From the NCBI RefSeq assembly GCF_000685155.1, contig NZ_JMIY01000007.1, positions 276,170-340,169 of the forward strand: DNA of 64,000 bases, written 5' to 3'. Positions within the stretch are counted from its first letter, which is position 1; the number at the start of each line of letters is the position of its first letter. A model generated the notes under the pieces. The model had not been told where the DNA came from, did no database searches, and worked only from the letters and a program-made list of their open reading frames with translations. This document shows positions 9,192 to 18,090 of this stretch, in pieces. This DNA is from Candidatus Methanoperedens nitratireducens. GTDB lineage: Archaea > Halobacteriota > Methanosarcinia > Methanosarcinales > Methanoperedenaceae. A program made the translations under genes and the position numbers.

Positions 9192-10310
9192 TCAGGTTCT
9201 CTGGTGTTTTATATTTGTTAATAATTTTCCAATTCCTTCCCGTGTTATCGCTGCAAGTTTTGGATATGCATTCCTGTCAAATCTGGAAAGGTATAGAAAA
9301 ACATTTGAAGCTAAAAACTTATGGTAAATCCAGGAATAATCGATCGTCTTATGCCACATGCGCTGGTATTGAGATAAGAATCTGGCTGAGAAGTCCTCTT
9401 CCTCTAAAGATAAGGCACATATTTTTCCAGCAAGCTTGCCTCCATTAATAGCATGAATGATTCCACCCCCGGTTACTGGATCAACCATTCCGGCAGCATC
9501 TCCCACAACCAGTGTGCGCTCACCAAAGGTTCTCTTTGCTGGAGCCGCTGGTATCAATGCTGAGCTTCTCTGTAAAATTTCCTTTTCTTTAAACTTCTCA
9601 CCAGTTAATGGATAATTCCCAAGCATATAATTCATTGAATCTATCAGGTTTGAACTAAGCTTACTATAAAGACATCCTACGCCCACATTAACCGTATTTT
9701 TCCTCGGGAATACCCAGCCATATCCCCACGGGACGATATTTTCTCCGTAGTGGAATTCGCATTGATCAAAAGGATTGTTCTCCCATTTCACCTCACATGT
9801 CACTGATACGAATGTATTGTCTGACTCAGGTTTGAAACCAATACCAAACTTTCTATATACTAATGTGTTTGGTCCATCAGCAAAGACAACAAGCTTTGAT
9901 TGTATAATATTTTTTTCAGAAAACAGGTGCACCCCGTCATTTTTAACAGAAACATCCTTAATTTGATGATTCTTCAGCATCGTTGCACCCTTCTCTACTG
10001 CCTTTTCTGCCAGGCATCTATCAAATACATGCCTGTAGACCGTGACTAAATCATCGGTTTCAATGATATTTTCTCCCCAGGGGAAATAGTACTTTTCTGC
10101 CTGGATTTCTTTTTCAATGATATCTGAACTTAACCCTGCATCTACAATTGCGGATTTTATCGTACCTCCTGCACAAACATTATTTAGTCCAGGAAATTCA
10201 TCCTTCTCTACTAATATGACATCAAAGCCATGCTCAGCAATCACTCTTGCAGTAGTGGAGCCAGCAGGCCCCGCCCCAATTACAGCTACATCAGATTTTA
10301 GATTCAACAT
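9192..10310 (-). CDS. Geranylgeranyl reductase family flavoprotein
   Basis: The 372-residue protein has an N-terminal FAD-binding Rossmann motif (VIGAGPAGS, Gly 12, 14, 17) and the family's conserved second FAD contact VVGDAAGMVDPVTGGGI around residues 265-285. Archaeal members saturate the double bonds of the geranylgeranyl chains of ether lipids; some act on other polyprenyl chains such as dolichol precursors. A ferredoxin gene starts 27 bases away on the opposite strand. In Methanosarcina acetivorans a neighbouring ferredoxin is required for full reduction by the homologous enzyme, which supports the assignment. The proximity of DPM-type synthases leaves polyprenol reduction as an alternative substrate. 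Confidence 0.87.
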   Translation of the reverse strand: MLNLKSDVAVIGAGPAGSTTARVIAEHGFDVILVEKDEFPGLNNVCAGGTIKSAIVDAGLSSDIIEKEIQAEKYYFPWGENIIETDDLVTVYRHVFDRCLAEKAVEKGATMLKNHQIKDVSVKNDGVHLFSEKNIIQSKLVVFADGPNTLVYRKFGIGFKPESDNTFVSVTCEVKWENNPFDQCEFHYGENIVPWGYGWVFPRKNTVNVGVGCLYSKLSSNLIDSMNYMLGNYPLTGEKFKEKEILQRSSALIPAAPAKRTFGERTLVVGDAAGMVDPVTGGGIIHAINGGKLAGKICALSLEEEDFSARFLSQYQRMWHKTIDYSWIYHKFLASNVFLYLSRFDRNAYPKLAAITREGIGKLLTNIKHQRT

Positions 10311-10337
10311 AAACTTATATATATAGATTGAGTACCT

Positions 10338-10664
10338 ATGCCCATGAAATGCGTCAGATGTATTAATATATGTCCCTCGAATTGTCTGGATATAGACAAT
10401 GGTATGTCGTGTGTGAGGTTTGAGGGGAGATCCGCGTTAAAGATGGATAAGGAAAAATGCACTGAATGTAATATGTGCATGGAAGTTTGTCCGATCGGAG
10501 ACCTCGCTCTATCCGTATATGATTGTTCAAACTGTATTGTCTGTAAAAACAGACCTGGTTGCATTGATACACCATCTACTGACAGGGCTTCTTTTCTAAA
10601 TTCCATCAATTCTATCACTCATTTCATAGTGTCGAAAATCTATTTTTCAATAAGATATACATAA
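10338..10664 (+). CDS. Polyferredoxin-like protein, probable electron donor to geranylgeranyl reductase
   Basis: This 108-residue protein has Cys-rich motifs in its first 80 residues: CVRCINICP (Cys 5, 8, 12), a complete CTECNMCMEVCP (C-x2-C-x2-C-x3-CP) and a further CSNCIVCKNRPGC. The first site lacks the leading cysteine expected of a classical 2[4Fe-4S] ferredoxin; an in-frame stop (tga) lies just upstream, so no longer start can restore it. The last 25 residues are not ferredoxin-like and overlap the convergent GT39 gene by 25 bases. Divergent, near-abutting placement with geranylgeranyl reductase suggests a dedicated redox pair. Confidence 0.78.
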   Translation: MPMKCVRCINICPSNCLDIDNGMSCVRFEGRSALKMDKEKCTECNMCMEVCPIGDLALSVYDCSNCIVCKNRPGCIDTPSTDRASFLNSINSITHFIVSKIYFSIRYT

Positions 10665-12586
10665 CCTGTGGAGGAGTCTATCTTTTTATAAGCTCCAGTT
10701 TCCTCAGATCTGGCATAAAGGTCAACCGTTATCGGAAGCTTCCCTCTGTATTCCTGATAAGGGGCTATTTTAAACTTTAACATGTTAATTGAACCTTTAT
10801 TAAGGGTTATATTACGCCATTCATCATCCACAGATATTATATAACCATTAGAATGAACATGGACGTCGAACTTTATGGTTGTGTTTCCCGTATTCTTCAC
10901 TTCAACTAACAGCGTATACACCTCTCCGACCTTCATTACCATTGGCACACTTTTATTAAACATATCCCTGGATATTTCCCCATTCTCACCATCTGTTATC
11001 AATGAAAAACCGTCCTGCTGCTTATTTATCTTTTTAAAAACGATACTTCCGTATGGATAGGTGGGTGAATGAAAAACGATAGTGTAGTTTTTAAAAATTT
11101 CCTCTGTAACATAAGGAGTGAAATAAAAAGGATATTTATCTTTATCAATTATTAAATAATCTGGTTTTAGTATATCTACTCTCTCAAGGTCTACCTCTGC
11201 AATTTTACTTGAGTACTTTTCCCCTATCTTAAGGATAGTAAATGATTGCGCATTAAGGCCGCCAAGATATATGGCGTTCTCCACGATCCCGGATAATGTT
11301 ATCTTTCCTATTAGAATCTCTCCTTCAAAACCATCCCTTATAACATCATTTTTTATATACTCCACACTGCTTTTAGCCCAGGAGTACTCACCTTCATCCC
11401 AGTATGAGGATGTTGCACCGCTGACAATGTAAGAAAGTAGCACTACTGTCGTGAGAGAAAGCATGAGTATCCTGAAAACATTCGTGTAGCTGTTCTCTTT
11501 TCGAAGATGCTCAAACGAAGTTACTGCCAGATTGGATAGCATTATAAAGTAAAAAGGGAGCAGGTATAGTAGATAATGTTTATATGCGGCAGATAAAAGT
11601 AGTAATATAGATACCATAATAAGAGAAATAACAAGAAAGCTGTCTTTTTTTTCCCGGTATATGAAGCCGTGCAGGTAATAGAACAATGTAATTATAAATA
11701 ACAAAATCGCAGATATAGAGAAAATATCTTTCCAGGGAGAAGTCATTGTGACTGCGCCCCATGATAATACCTCCTGTATTTTTTCACCTGTTTTTATAAT
11801 TAAGTCAGCTATCGGTATACTCAGCGCTCGATTGCTAGTTGATGTTTGTTTTTCGAACCTGCCTTCGACATAATAGGATATCCCATGAAAGCCCACGTTT
11901 GTATAAAATAAACTAAAAAGTAAAGGCAAAACAAACAAAAAAGCGAAGAGATATATTAAAAGTACCTTTTTATTAATTAGCGCTTTAAAATTAAACTTAT
12001 TCGTCCACAAAATATATGCTGGGACAGCAGGAACTAAAAATCCTGCCATGTATTTAGCATCAAAGGATAAACCCATCATTGCTCCGGCAACGGCTGCGTA
12101 AATCATGCCTTTTGTCCCGTGCTCGCAGCGCTGGCTAAGCCAGAAAAAGTACAAGAAAGCAGTAATAAAAAATATTGTAGGCGTTTCCAGCATGATCGTC
12201 CGGCTGTATAAGATATGATACGATGAAAAAGTAAGAAATATGGCGGCCAATAATCCTGTCTTTCTATTATACATTGTTTTTCCAAATAGGTATAAGAAGG
12301 GTATCGTTAAACTCCCAAAAATTACGGAAACCATCCTGAGCGTGTTCAATTCCCCTCCAAAAAGTAAAGTAACCCCTGCCTCGATATATTGAAGAAATGG
12401 GGGATTATAGTTAAATACTTCCGCAACCGGAACCCAGTTATTAACTAATATCTTATTCACTTTCCAGTGATACTGACCCTCATCAGGATACATACCGACG
12501 TTCGACACATCCGACGCACGTATCAAGAGTGCGATCAAGAACAGGCCCAGTATAATTAGAATATCTTTTAAATTGCTATGTCCCAT
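10640..12586 (-). CDS. Dolichyl-phosphate-mannose-protein mannosyltransferase-like GT39/PMT_2 glycosyltransferase
   Basis: The 648-residue protein has an N-terminal helix (about 8-25), the extracytoplasmic acidic catalytic motif MYPDEGQYHW (Asp-Glu about 35-36) and about 10 further membrane helices to residue 400. A soluble, glycosylation-rich C-terminal domain of about 240 residues follows. The DE motif after the first helix and the IFGSLTIPFLYLFGK helix are typical of GT-C enzymes that use polyprenyl-phosphate sugars. It probably transfers a sugar onto a lipid-linked glycan or protein outside the cell membrane, using donors made by the DPM-type synthases at 19745 and 44454. It overlaps the upstream UbiA gene by 11 bases. 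Confidence 0.85.
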   Translation of the reverse strand: MGHSNLKDILIILGLFLIALLIRASDVSNVGMYPDEGQYHWKVNKILVNNWVPVAEVFNYNPPFLQYIEAGVTLLFGGELNTLRMVSVIFGSLTIPFLYLFGKTMYNRKTGLLAAIFLTFSSYHILYSRTIMLETPTIFFITAFLYFFWLSQRCEHGTKGMIYAAVAGAMMGLSFDAKYMAGFLVPAVPAYILWTNKFNFKALINKKVLLIYLFAFLFVLPLLFSLFYTNVGFHGISYYVEGRFEKQTSTSNRALSIPIADLIIKTGEKIQEVLSWGAVTMTSPWKDIFSISAILLFIITLFYYLHGFIYREKKDSFLVISLIMVSILLLLSAAYKHYLLYLLPFYFIMLSNLAVTSFEHLRKENSYTNVFRILMLSLTTVVLLSYIVSGATSSYWDEGEYSWAKSSVEYIKNDVIRDGFEGEILIGKITLSGIVENAIYLGGLNAQSFTILKIGEKYSSKIAEVDLERVDILKPDYLIIDKDKYPFYFTPYVTEEIFKNYTIVFHSPTYPYGSIVFKKINKQQDGFSLITDGENGEISRDMFNKSVPMVMKVGEVYTLLVEVKNTGNTTIKFDVHVHSNGYIISVDDEWRNITLNKGSINMLKFKIAPYQEYRGKLPITVDLYARSEETGAYKKIDSSTGYVYLIEK

Positions 12587-13547
12587 CTTGCAGCTCTGTA
12601 TCTATAAAAATTTCTGTGTGCGGCATAACTTTCTCCTTAACGGCTTTAAAGCGGGATTTTACTATATAATATTGTGATGAAACAGCTATTATGAGAAAAA
12701 CAAGATTTGGATATGATTTAAGAGTCAGAACAAACGCGAGAAACGGAGGAAATGCGTTAAGAATTAAAAAGAACAGGCATGACATATAGAGCGGGAATAC
12801 CTTTTCACCCCTATTGAATTTACCTTTATAAATTGATAAAAATGCTCCCGCATAAATCATAAAAACTAATGCAGCAATAAGACCTGCATAGGGGACCTTC
12901 AGGATTATAAGGAAAAGCAAGATAATCATAATGACCCCGGAAAGTGGATTTATCAAATTATTAAATAAATTTAATGTTTTATCAATGCCTGTATTGACGG
13001 CAAAAGTGCGTACATCGCTTTGCGAATCGGATTCGTAATCATATATCTGATGCACTACAATATCAACAATCCCGATGGAAAACGAAGCTATTAAAAATAC
13101 GAGCGTGTCGATCTCGAAATGGTTGAAAAACGTAAATACCGCCAGAACAGGCAGCATTTTTTCGATAAGCCCGTTTACAATAATTCCAGAAAACGCCCTG
13201 CCTTTGAATTTTATCGGTGGAGCAGAATATAGAGTCGCAAGTACGTATGAGACAATGTAAATGGCAATGTAGAGAGAATTACCAAGATATAGCAGGTGCA
13301 GAGCGCTTATAAAAACGACACCAAGAATTATTCCTATGAATTTCATTTTAGGAAGTTGCTGGATCGTTCTTTTTTTACCTGCCGCAATATCATACGACAT
13401 GTCGAAAAAATCATTTATCAAAAACCCATACATAAAGTAAAACCCGAGAGAGGAAATTAGAACTAAAGAATCTAACGGCCTGAAAATATTATCAGTTATC
13501 AAAATATATAAAAGTGCTAAGAGGGATATATGCATATCGTAACTCAT
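12576..13547 (-). CDS. UbiA-family prenyltransferase
   Basis: The 323-residue membrane protein has the two Asp-rich motifs of the UbiA superfamily: NDFFDMSYD (Asn 45 to Asp 53, NDxxDxxxD) and DYESDSQSDVRT (Asp 170, 174, 178). These bind Mg-prenyl diphosphate. About 8-9 membrane helices are visible. Family members attach prenyl chains to quinones, glycerol phosphate (DGGGP synthase), heme or ribose phosphate. Co-directional overlap with the GT39 gene and proximity to a geranylgeranyl reductase point to polyprenyl-sugar carrier or ether-lipid synthesis; the sequence alone does not decide which. Confidence 0.82.
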   Translation of the reverse strand: MSYDMHISLLALLYILITDNIFRPLDSLVLISSLGFYFMYGFLINDFFDMSYDIAAGKKRTIQQLPKMKFIGIILGVVFISALHLLYLGNSLYIAIYIVSYVLATLYSAPPIKFKGRAFSGIIVNGLIEKMLPVLAVFTFFNHFEIDTLVFLIASFSIGIVDIVVHQIYDYESDSQSDVRTFAVNTGIDKTLNLFNNLINPLSGVIMIILLFLIILKVPYAGLIAALVFMIYAGAFLSIYKGKFNRGEKVFPLYMSCLFFLILNAFPPFLAFVLTLKSYPNLVFLIIAVSSQYYIVKSRFKAVKEKVMPHTEIFIDTELQDGT

Positions 13548-13738
13548 CCATACTTTCCAGCCTCTGTAGCCCAGTAATCTTCTAAGTTGAATCTATATCA
13601 CCTTTCTTTACCACAGGTATTACACGCATATAACTAAGCAAAATATATAGCTATTGCTAACAGGAAAGACCTGCATAATATGTTATCATGTGAATGAAAA
13701 CGTTGCTATCTGACCCGGAGCTGGTGAGGAGTAAAAAA

Positions 13739-14956
13739 ATGAAAGTCTGTTATATCTCAAGTTTCTACCCACCACTTGTATTTGGAGGCGCTGAGATATA
13801 TGTTCAAAGGATCTCTGAAAAACTGGTCCAGCAGGATCATGAGGTTGTAGTAGTTACAACGAACTCGAAGATATCTGTTAAACCGGTAATAGAGAAGAGA
13901 AACGGTGTGAAAATTTATAGAATCCATCCGATAAATATCTATTCAATCTATAATACCCTTTCTAAGCCAGATATAATAAAACCAATCTGGTATATGATCG
14001 ATCTATTGAATATACACTCTTATATTATTATAAAAAATATTTTAATGAAAGAAAAGCCTGATATCGTACATGTTCACAACTTCAAAGGTTTTTCATTTGC
14101 TTTCGATGCAGTAAAGAGCCATAATTTGCCATTAATGTTTACAATGCATGATTATTTTTTAGAATGCATCAAAGAAAATTTATTCAGAAGCTGTTATACT
14201 ATCTGCCAGAGCCCACCGCTATTATGCCGGTCTTACATCGAGCTCCAGAGGTACCTGAAAGATAACAAACCTGATATAGTCACCGCACCCTGCCAGTTTG
14301 TTATCGACAAATTAAAGAATGATGGATTTTTTGAAAAGACCAGAACAACAAAGCTGCCATTAGGTATTGAGCTTGGTAATAACAAAAAAATTGAGAAAGA
14401 GTATGAGATAATCGACATCCTGTTTGCAGGGAGATTGAACATATATAAGGGAGTTCATATACTGATTAACGCCTTCAGACAAATAAAATACAAAAATATC
14501 CATCTTCATATTGTAGGGGAAGGCAAGGAGATGGAAGAATTAAAAAAAATTGCTGAGCATAATCCAGATATAACCTTTTATGGCTTTGTGAGTGAGAATA
14601 TGCTCATAGAATTATACAAAAAAGCAAACATTGCAGTAGTTCCATCTATCTGGTATGAGACCTTCGGGATAGTTATCATTGAAAGTTTTAAATTCTCAAC
14701 TCCAGTTATAGCAAGCAATATCGGAGGGTTTCCTGAATTGGTAGAAAACGGTTATAACGGTTTCTTGTTCGAGGCTGGAAATACTGATGAGTTGAAGAAA
14801 ATACTTGAGAATTTAATAGAGAATCCGCAAGAATTAAAAAGACTAAACGATAACGCTTTTGAATCTGTGAAAAAGTACAGCATGGAAGAACATACAAAGA
14901 AGCTAATGCGCCTGTATGAGGAACTATTAAAGCAAAAATCAAAAGGAGTACAATGA
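13739..14956 (+). CDS. GT4-family glycosyltransferase
   Basis: The protein of about 405 residues begins with MKVCYISSFYPPLVFGGAE, the classical N-terminal GT-B motif of GT4 enzymes. The C-terminal half contains DILFAGRLNIYKGVHILI and the E-x7-E donor-binding motif (ETFGIVIIES). It probably adds a nucleotide-sugar-derived residue to a surface glycan. The reading frame is open 45 bases further upstream, but the ATG at 13739 follows a strong ribosome site (ggtgagg) and starts exactly at the conserved strand, so I choose it. Its stop overlaps the ATG of the following methyltransferase. Confidence 0.88.
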   Translation: MKVCYISSFYPPLVFGGAEIYVQRISEKLVQQDHEVVVVTTNSKISVKPVIEKRNGVKIYRIHPINIYSIYNTLSKPDIIKPIWYMIDLLNIHSYIIIKNILMKEKPDIVHVHNFKGFSFAFDAVKSHNLPLMFTMHDYFLECIKENLFRSCYTICQSPPLLCRSYIELQRYLKDNKPDIVTAPCQFVIDKLKNDGFFEKTRTTKLPLGIELGNNKKIEKEYEIIDILFAGRLNIYKGVHILINAFRQIKYKNIHLHIVGEGKEMEELKKIAEHNPDITFYGFVSENMLIELYKKANIAVVPSIWYETFGIVIIESFKFSTPVIASNIGGFPELVENGYNGFLFEAGNTDELKKILENLIENPQELKRLNDNAFESVKKYSMEEHTKKLMRLYEELLKQKSKGVQ

Positions 14957-15840
14957 AAAAAACAGATAGCATTAAAGACCTGCAGCAATATTACCCGCTC
15001 TTCAACGAGGGCTACGGCACAGAATACGAGCGCTTTGCTCTGAATAAATTCATACCCCGCATGGTCAACAAATACAGCATCTCAACAGTGCTCGAAATGC
15101 CTGCCAATGGCGTCATGGGTATACCAGGTATAAAAAGCCTGGGATTTGCAAAAATCGGATGTGATGTCACCGTGTCCCACCCTTCACAGACATTTTTAGA
15201 TACTGCCAGGAAGGTATGGGATGCTTTTGGTCTTGAGGCTAAATTTATCAAATCATGCTGGATAGGCTCTAAGTTCAAAGATGATTCATTTGATCTTGTC
15301 TGGAACTTCTGCGTCTATGAGCATTTTGATAATCCTGGAGAGGTCATACAAGAGATGCTGCGTGTGACGCACAGATATATTTTTCTTGAAATCCAGAATG
15401 CATTGAATATAGGTTTTCCTGTTCATCGATTATACCATTTTTTAAAAAGGGATGCATGGGATCATGGAAACCTTGACCAGATGAAGCTATCCAGTATAAG
15501 AGAGATCGTTAATAAAAATAACGCCCTGATAGTTGAAACAGGCGCAACCGATATGCCTCCATGGCCTGATATTAACATCAGGTTAAAGGAAATGGCGTCT
15601 AAAAAGAACAATGACCAGAGGATAGATAAGAACCCTGCGGATAAATTAAGACCCGCAGCCGGGCTAAAAGATGTGAGTGAGGTTATCAATGAAATTCGTT
15701 TATTTCAAAAATCATCAACGAAGAACGAGATTGTATTTCATCTCTTTAACCTCTGGCATCTTCTGATCGAAAGTAGTACGCCGGCACCGCTTAAAAAATT
15801 CTATGCCCACCATCCGTATGTAATAGCAGAGAAAATATGA
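14953..15840 (+). CDS. Class I SAM-dependent methyltransferase-like protein
   Basis: The 295-residue protein shows the elements of a class I methyltransferase: VLEMPANGVMGIPG in place of the Gly-rich motif I, an acidic or charged second strand, and DDSFDLVWNFCVYEHFDNPGEVIQEMLRV, the usual motif around strand 4. Motif I is degenerate (EMPANGVMG instead of E/DxGxGxG), so SAM binding is not certain. It is translationally coupled to the GT4 gene (ATGA overlap, ribosome site aaaggag) and overlaps the DUF362 gene by 4 bases, so the three form one operon. It may modify a sugar or lipid. Confidence 0.75.
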   Translation: MKKTDSIKDLQQYYPLFNEGYGTEYERFALNKFIPRMVNKYSISTVLEMPANGVMGIPGIKSLGFAKIGCDVTVSHPSQTFLDTARKVWDAFGLEAKFIKSCWIGSKFKDDSFDLVWNFCVYEHFDNPGEVIQEMLRVTHRYIFLEIQNALNIGFPVHRLYHFLKRDAWDHGNLDQMKLSSIREIVNKNNALIVETGATDMPPWPDINIRLKEMASKKNNDQRIDKNPADKLRPAAGLKDVSEVINEIRLFQKSSTKNEIVFHLFNLWHLLIESSTPAPLKKFYAHHPYVIAEKI

Positions 15841-16976
15841 CCGTAAAAATTGTTAAAGCCAAAAAATATGATGTAAAATCTCTGGAGAGTCTGATCCGGG
15901 ATGCAATTAAGGACATCGGATCGGACTTAAAGAACAAGAAAACCGTACTCCTTAAACCCAATATAGTCATAGCCGCAAAACCGGGCTCAGCAATAATAAC
16001 CCATCCTGCTGTCGTGGAAGCCCTGATAAACGTGCTTGAAGAGAATGGTTTCGAAGATATTATCATTGGGGAAGGGCCAGGCGTGGGTGCCGACGAGGCT
16101 AAAGCGTTTGAGGTATCAGGCTACAGCAAACTCGCTGCAAAAAAGAATGTGAAGCTTATAAATCTCAATAAAGCCGAACGCACCGAATTAAAATGGAAAT
16201 ACGGTATCATAAAAATCCCGAAAATCGTCCTTGAGGCTGACCTGTATATCAATCTGCCAAAGATGAAAACCCACGGTCAGACAGCAGTAACCCTTGCCAT
16301 GAAGAACCAGAAAGGGCTTTTATCCCGCGCCGACAAGCAAAAGTTCCACAAGCTCGGTCTTCATGAACCGCTGGTTGAATTAGCCAGAGTAATAAAACCG
16401 CATCTAACTATTGTCGATGCCATCGAAGGTATGGAAGGGGAAGGGCCGCTCAACGGGAAAAAGAAAAAGGTAGGCGCTCTGGTGATCGGTACGGATCAGG
16501 TAGAAACAGACGCGATATGCTGCGACATTATGGGCATAGACCCTGAAAAGGTAGGGCATATAATAGAAGGGATAAAACAGAATATCGGCCCTGAAGTACC
16601 TGATTTAATAGGCGATGACATAAAAGAAGTCAGAGCGAAATTCAAACAGGCAAATGAAAAATATGGAAAATTCCTGAACGTTTATTCCTGGAGAAATCCC
16701 TATGCATGTTCCATGTGCATAGACTCGTTTTCCCTTGCTGTGAGATCCTCGATATGGAGCCCGAAATACTGGCTGACGTTCCTGCCAAGATTTACATACT
16801 ACGCTGTGCTGAAGCATCTATACATAATCCAGGGTAAGCACGCTAAAATACCCGATATGAAAGGAAAAGTGATATGTCTTGGGGATTGCACCAGAGAGAT
16901 CGCAGAAAAGAACAACCTCAGACACATAAAAGGCTGCCCGCCGAATTCCAGAGAAATTCTTGATAATCTTCGTTGA
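15837..16976 (+). CDS. DUF362 domain-containing protein
   Basis: The 379-residue protein carries the DUF362 signature: VLLKPNIVIAAKPGSAIITHPAVVEAL at about 39-65, IIGEGPGVG, and LYINLPKMKTHGQTAVTLAMKN around 140-160, followed by a Lys/Gly-rich loop. A few cysteines (CSMCIDSF and the C-terminal CLGDC) could bind a metal but do not form a standard ferredoxin. DUF362 proteins are usually found near redox or surface polysaccharide genes and their chemistry is not established. It overlaps the methyltransferase (ATGA) and converges on the radical SAM gene at 16992. Confidence 0.85.
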   Translation: MTVKIVKAKKYDVKSLESLIRDAIKDIGSDLKNKKTVLLKPNIVIAAKPGSAIITHPAVVEALINVLEENGFEDIIIGEGPGVGADEAKAFEVSGYSKLAAKKNVKLINLNKAERTELKWKYGIIKIPKIVLEADLYINLPKMKTHGQTAVTLAMKNQKGLLSRADKQKFHKLGLHEPLVELARVIKPHLTIVDAIEGMEGEGPLNGKKKKVGALVIGTDQVETDAICCDIMGIDPEKVGHIIEGIKQNIGPEVPDLIGDDIKEVRAKFKQANEKYGKFLNVYSWRNPYACSMCIDSFSLAVRSSIWSPKYWLTFLPRFTYYAVLKHLYIIQGKHAKIPDMKGKVICLGDCTREIAEKNNLRHIKGCPPNSREILDNLR

Positions 16977-16991
16977 GTACGTATTCCGTTA

Positions 16992-18068
16992 TCAAACCGC
17001 CCTCATCCCGACCCTGACCAGGGTTCCAAGATTACATAGCATATTTGTATAATGTGCATTGGCCATAGGACAGTAGCATTCCTTATTTTTTATGCTTTTC
17101 CTCTGTTTATAAGCATTACTATTAAACCAGACCTTTTTGAAATCATAATCTACTTCTCTCACATTTCCGATCGGGTCTGCCTTTATACAGCATGTCCAGA
17201 CATCCCCATCCGGGGCAATGTGAGCAGAAGCGAAACCTGCATAGCATGGGAGAATCTGTTGCTTTTTTCTCAGGGTCGCTTTTACATGATTATAATACTC
17301 AAGGCGAAAAGCCTGCATCACCTTTGGGATTCCGGAGTACATCCCCTGTTCAACTTGATTGATGAGGAAATCTATTGATTTTGTGTAATCCTCTACTGAA
17401 GGCGTAATTCCAGTTCCAACTGTATCCAGCTCTACTCTTTCCTCTGCAATCTCTGTTATATATGAATCAGGGCTTTTATCTATAAAATAATTATATATCT
17501 GTGAAATATCGCTCACATTATAGTTTGATATAACAGTATGTATACCTAAACTGAAATCAGGGTAATCAAGAGCACGCAATGCTTCATATGTTCTCAAAGC
17601 CTTTTTGAAGTTGTTCTTTACATTTCTGATATAATCATGCCTCTCTCCTATTCCATCTATTGAAAGATTGATAATAATCTTTGTTCCTGTGCAGCTTTTA
17701 ATTATTTCTTCGACCTTACCGGGAATAGTATTATACAGAATTCCATTTGTTGGTATATTGATAATTCCAGGCTTAAAATGATTATACGCACTATGACAGA
17801 TCTCTACAATATCATCTCTTAAAAATGGTTCTCCACCGCTGATGGTTAGCCAGTATGGCGATCTACCGATTGATTTAAACGTTTTATCAAATTCATCTGT
17901 TGTAAATTCATCGGTTCTCTTCTTCCAGACATTGCATGTCTTACATCTGGAATTGCAATGATATGTTATACTCACAGTTAAATTGAGAGGGAGAATTCTT
18001 GGATAATTATACTCTCTGAAAAGCTTATACTGCGGTATTTTTGAAATTACTTCATACGTTTTTTTCAT
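16992..18068 (-). CDS. Radical SAM protein with SPASM-type C-terminal domain
   Basis: The 358-residue protein has CNSRCKTC (Cys 38, 42, 45) for the catalytic [4Fe-4S] cluster, the SGGEPFLRDD motif near residue 98 and the NIPTNGILYN strand. The C-terminal third has a spread set of cysteines (CYAGF, WTCCIK, ECYCPM, LCNLG) of the SPASM type, which bind auxiliary clusters. Such proteins modify peptides, sugars or lipids; the substrate is not evident. It follows the GT2 gene at 18091 on the same strand by 22 bases, so it may act on the same surface glycan. Confidence 0.86.
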   Translation of the reverse strand: MKKTYEVISKIPQYKLFREYNYPRILPLNLTVSITYHCNSRCKTCNVWKKRTDEFTTDEFDKTFKSIGRSPYWLTISGGEPFLRDDIVEICHSAYNHFKPGIINIPTNGILYNTIPGKVEEIIKSCTGTKIIINLSIDGIGERHDYIRNVKNNFKKALRTYEALRALDYPDFSLGIHTVISNYNVSDISQIYNYFIDKSPDSYITEIAEERVELDTVGTGITPSVEDYTKSIDFLINQVEQGMYSGIPKVMQAFRLEYYNHVKATLRKKQQILPCYAGFASAHIAPDGDVWTCCIKADPIGNVREVDYDFKKVWFNSNAYKQRKSIKNKECYCPMANAHYTNMLCNLGTLVRVGMRAV

Positions 18069-18090
18069 TTTTCAGCGATACCTACCAGTA

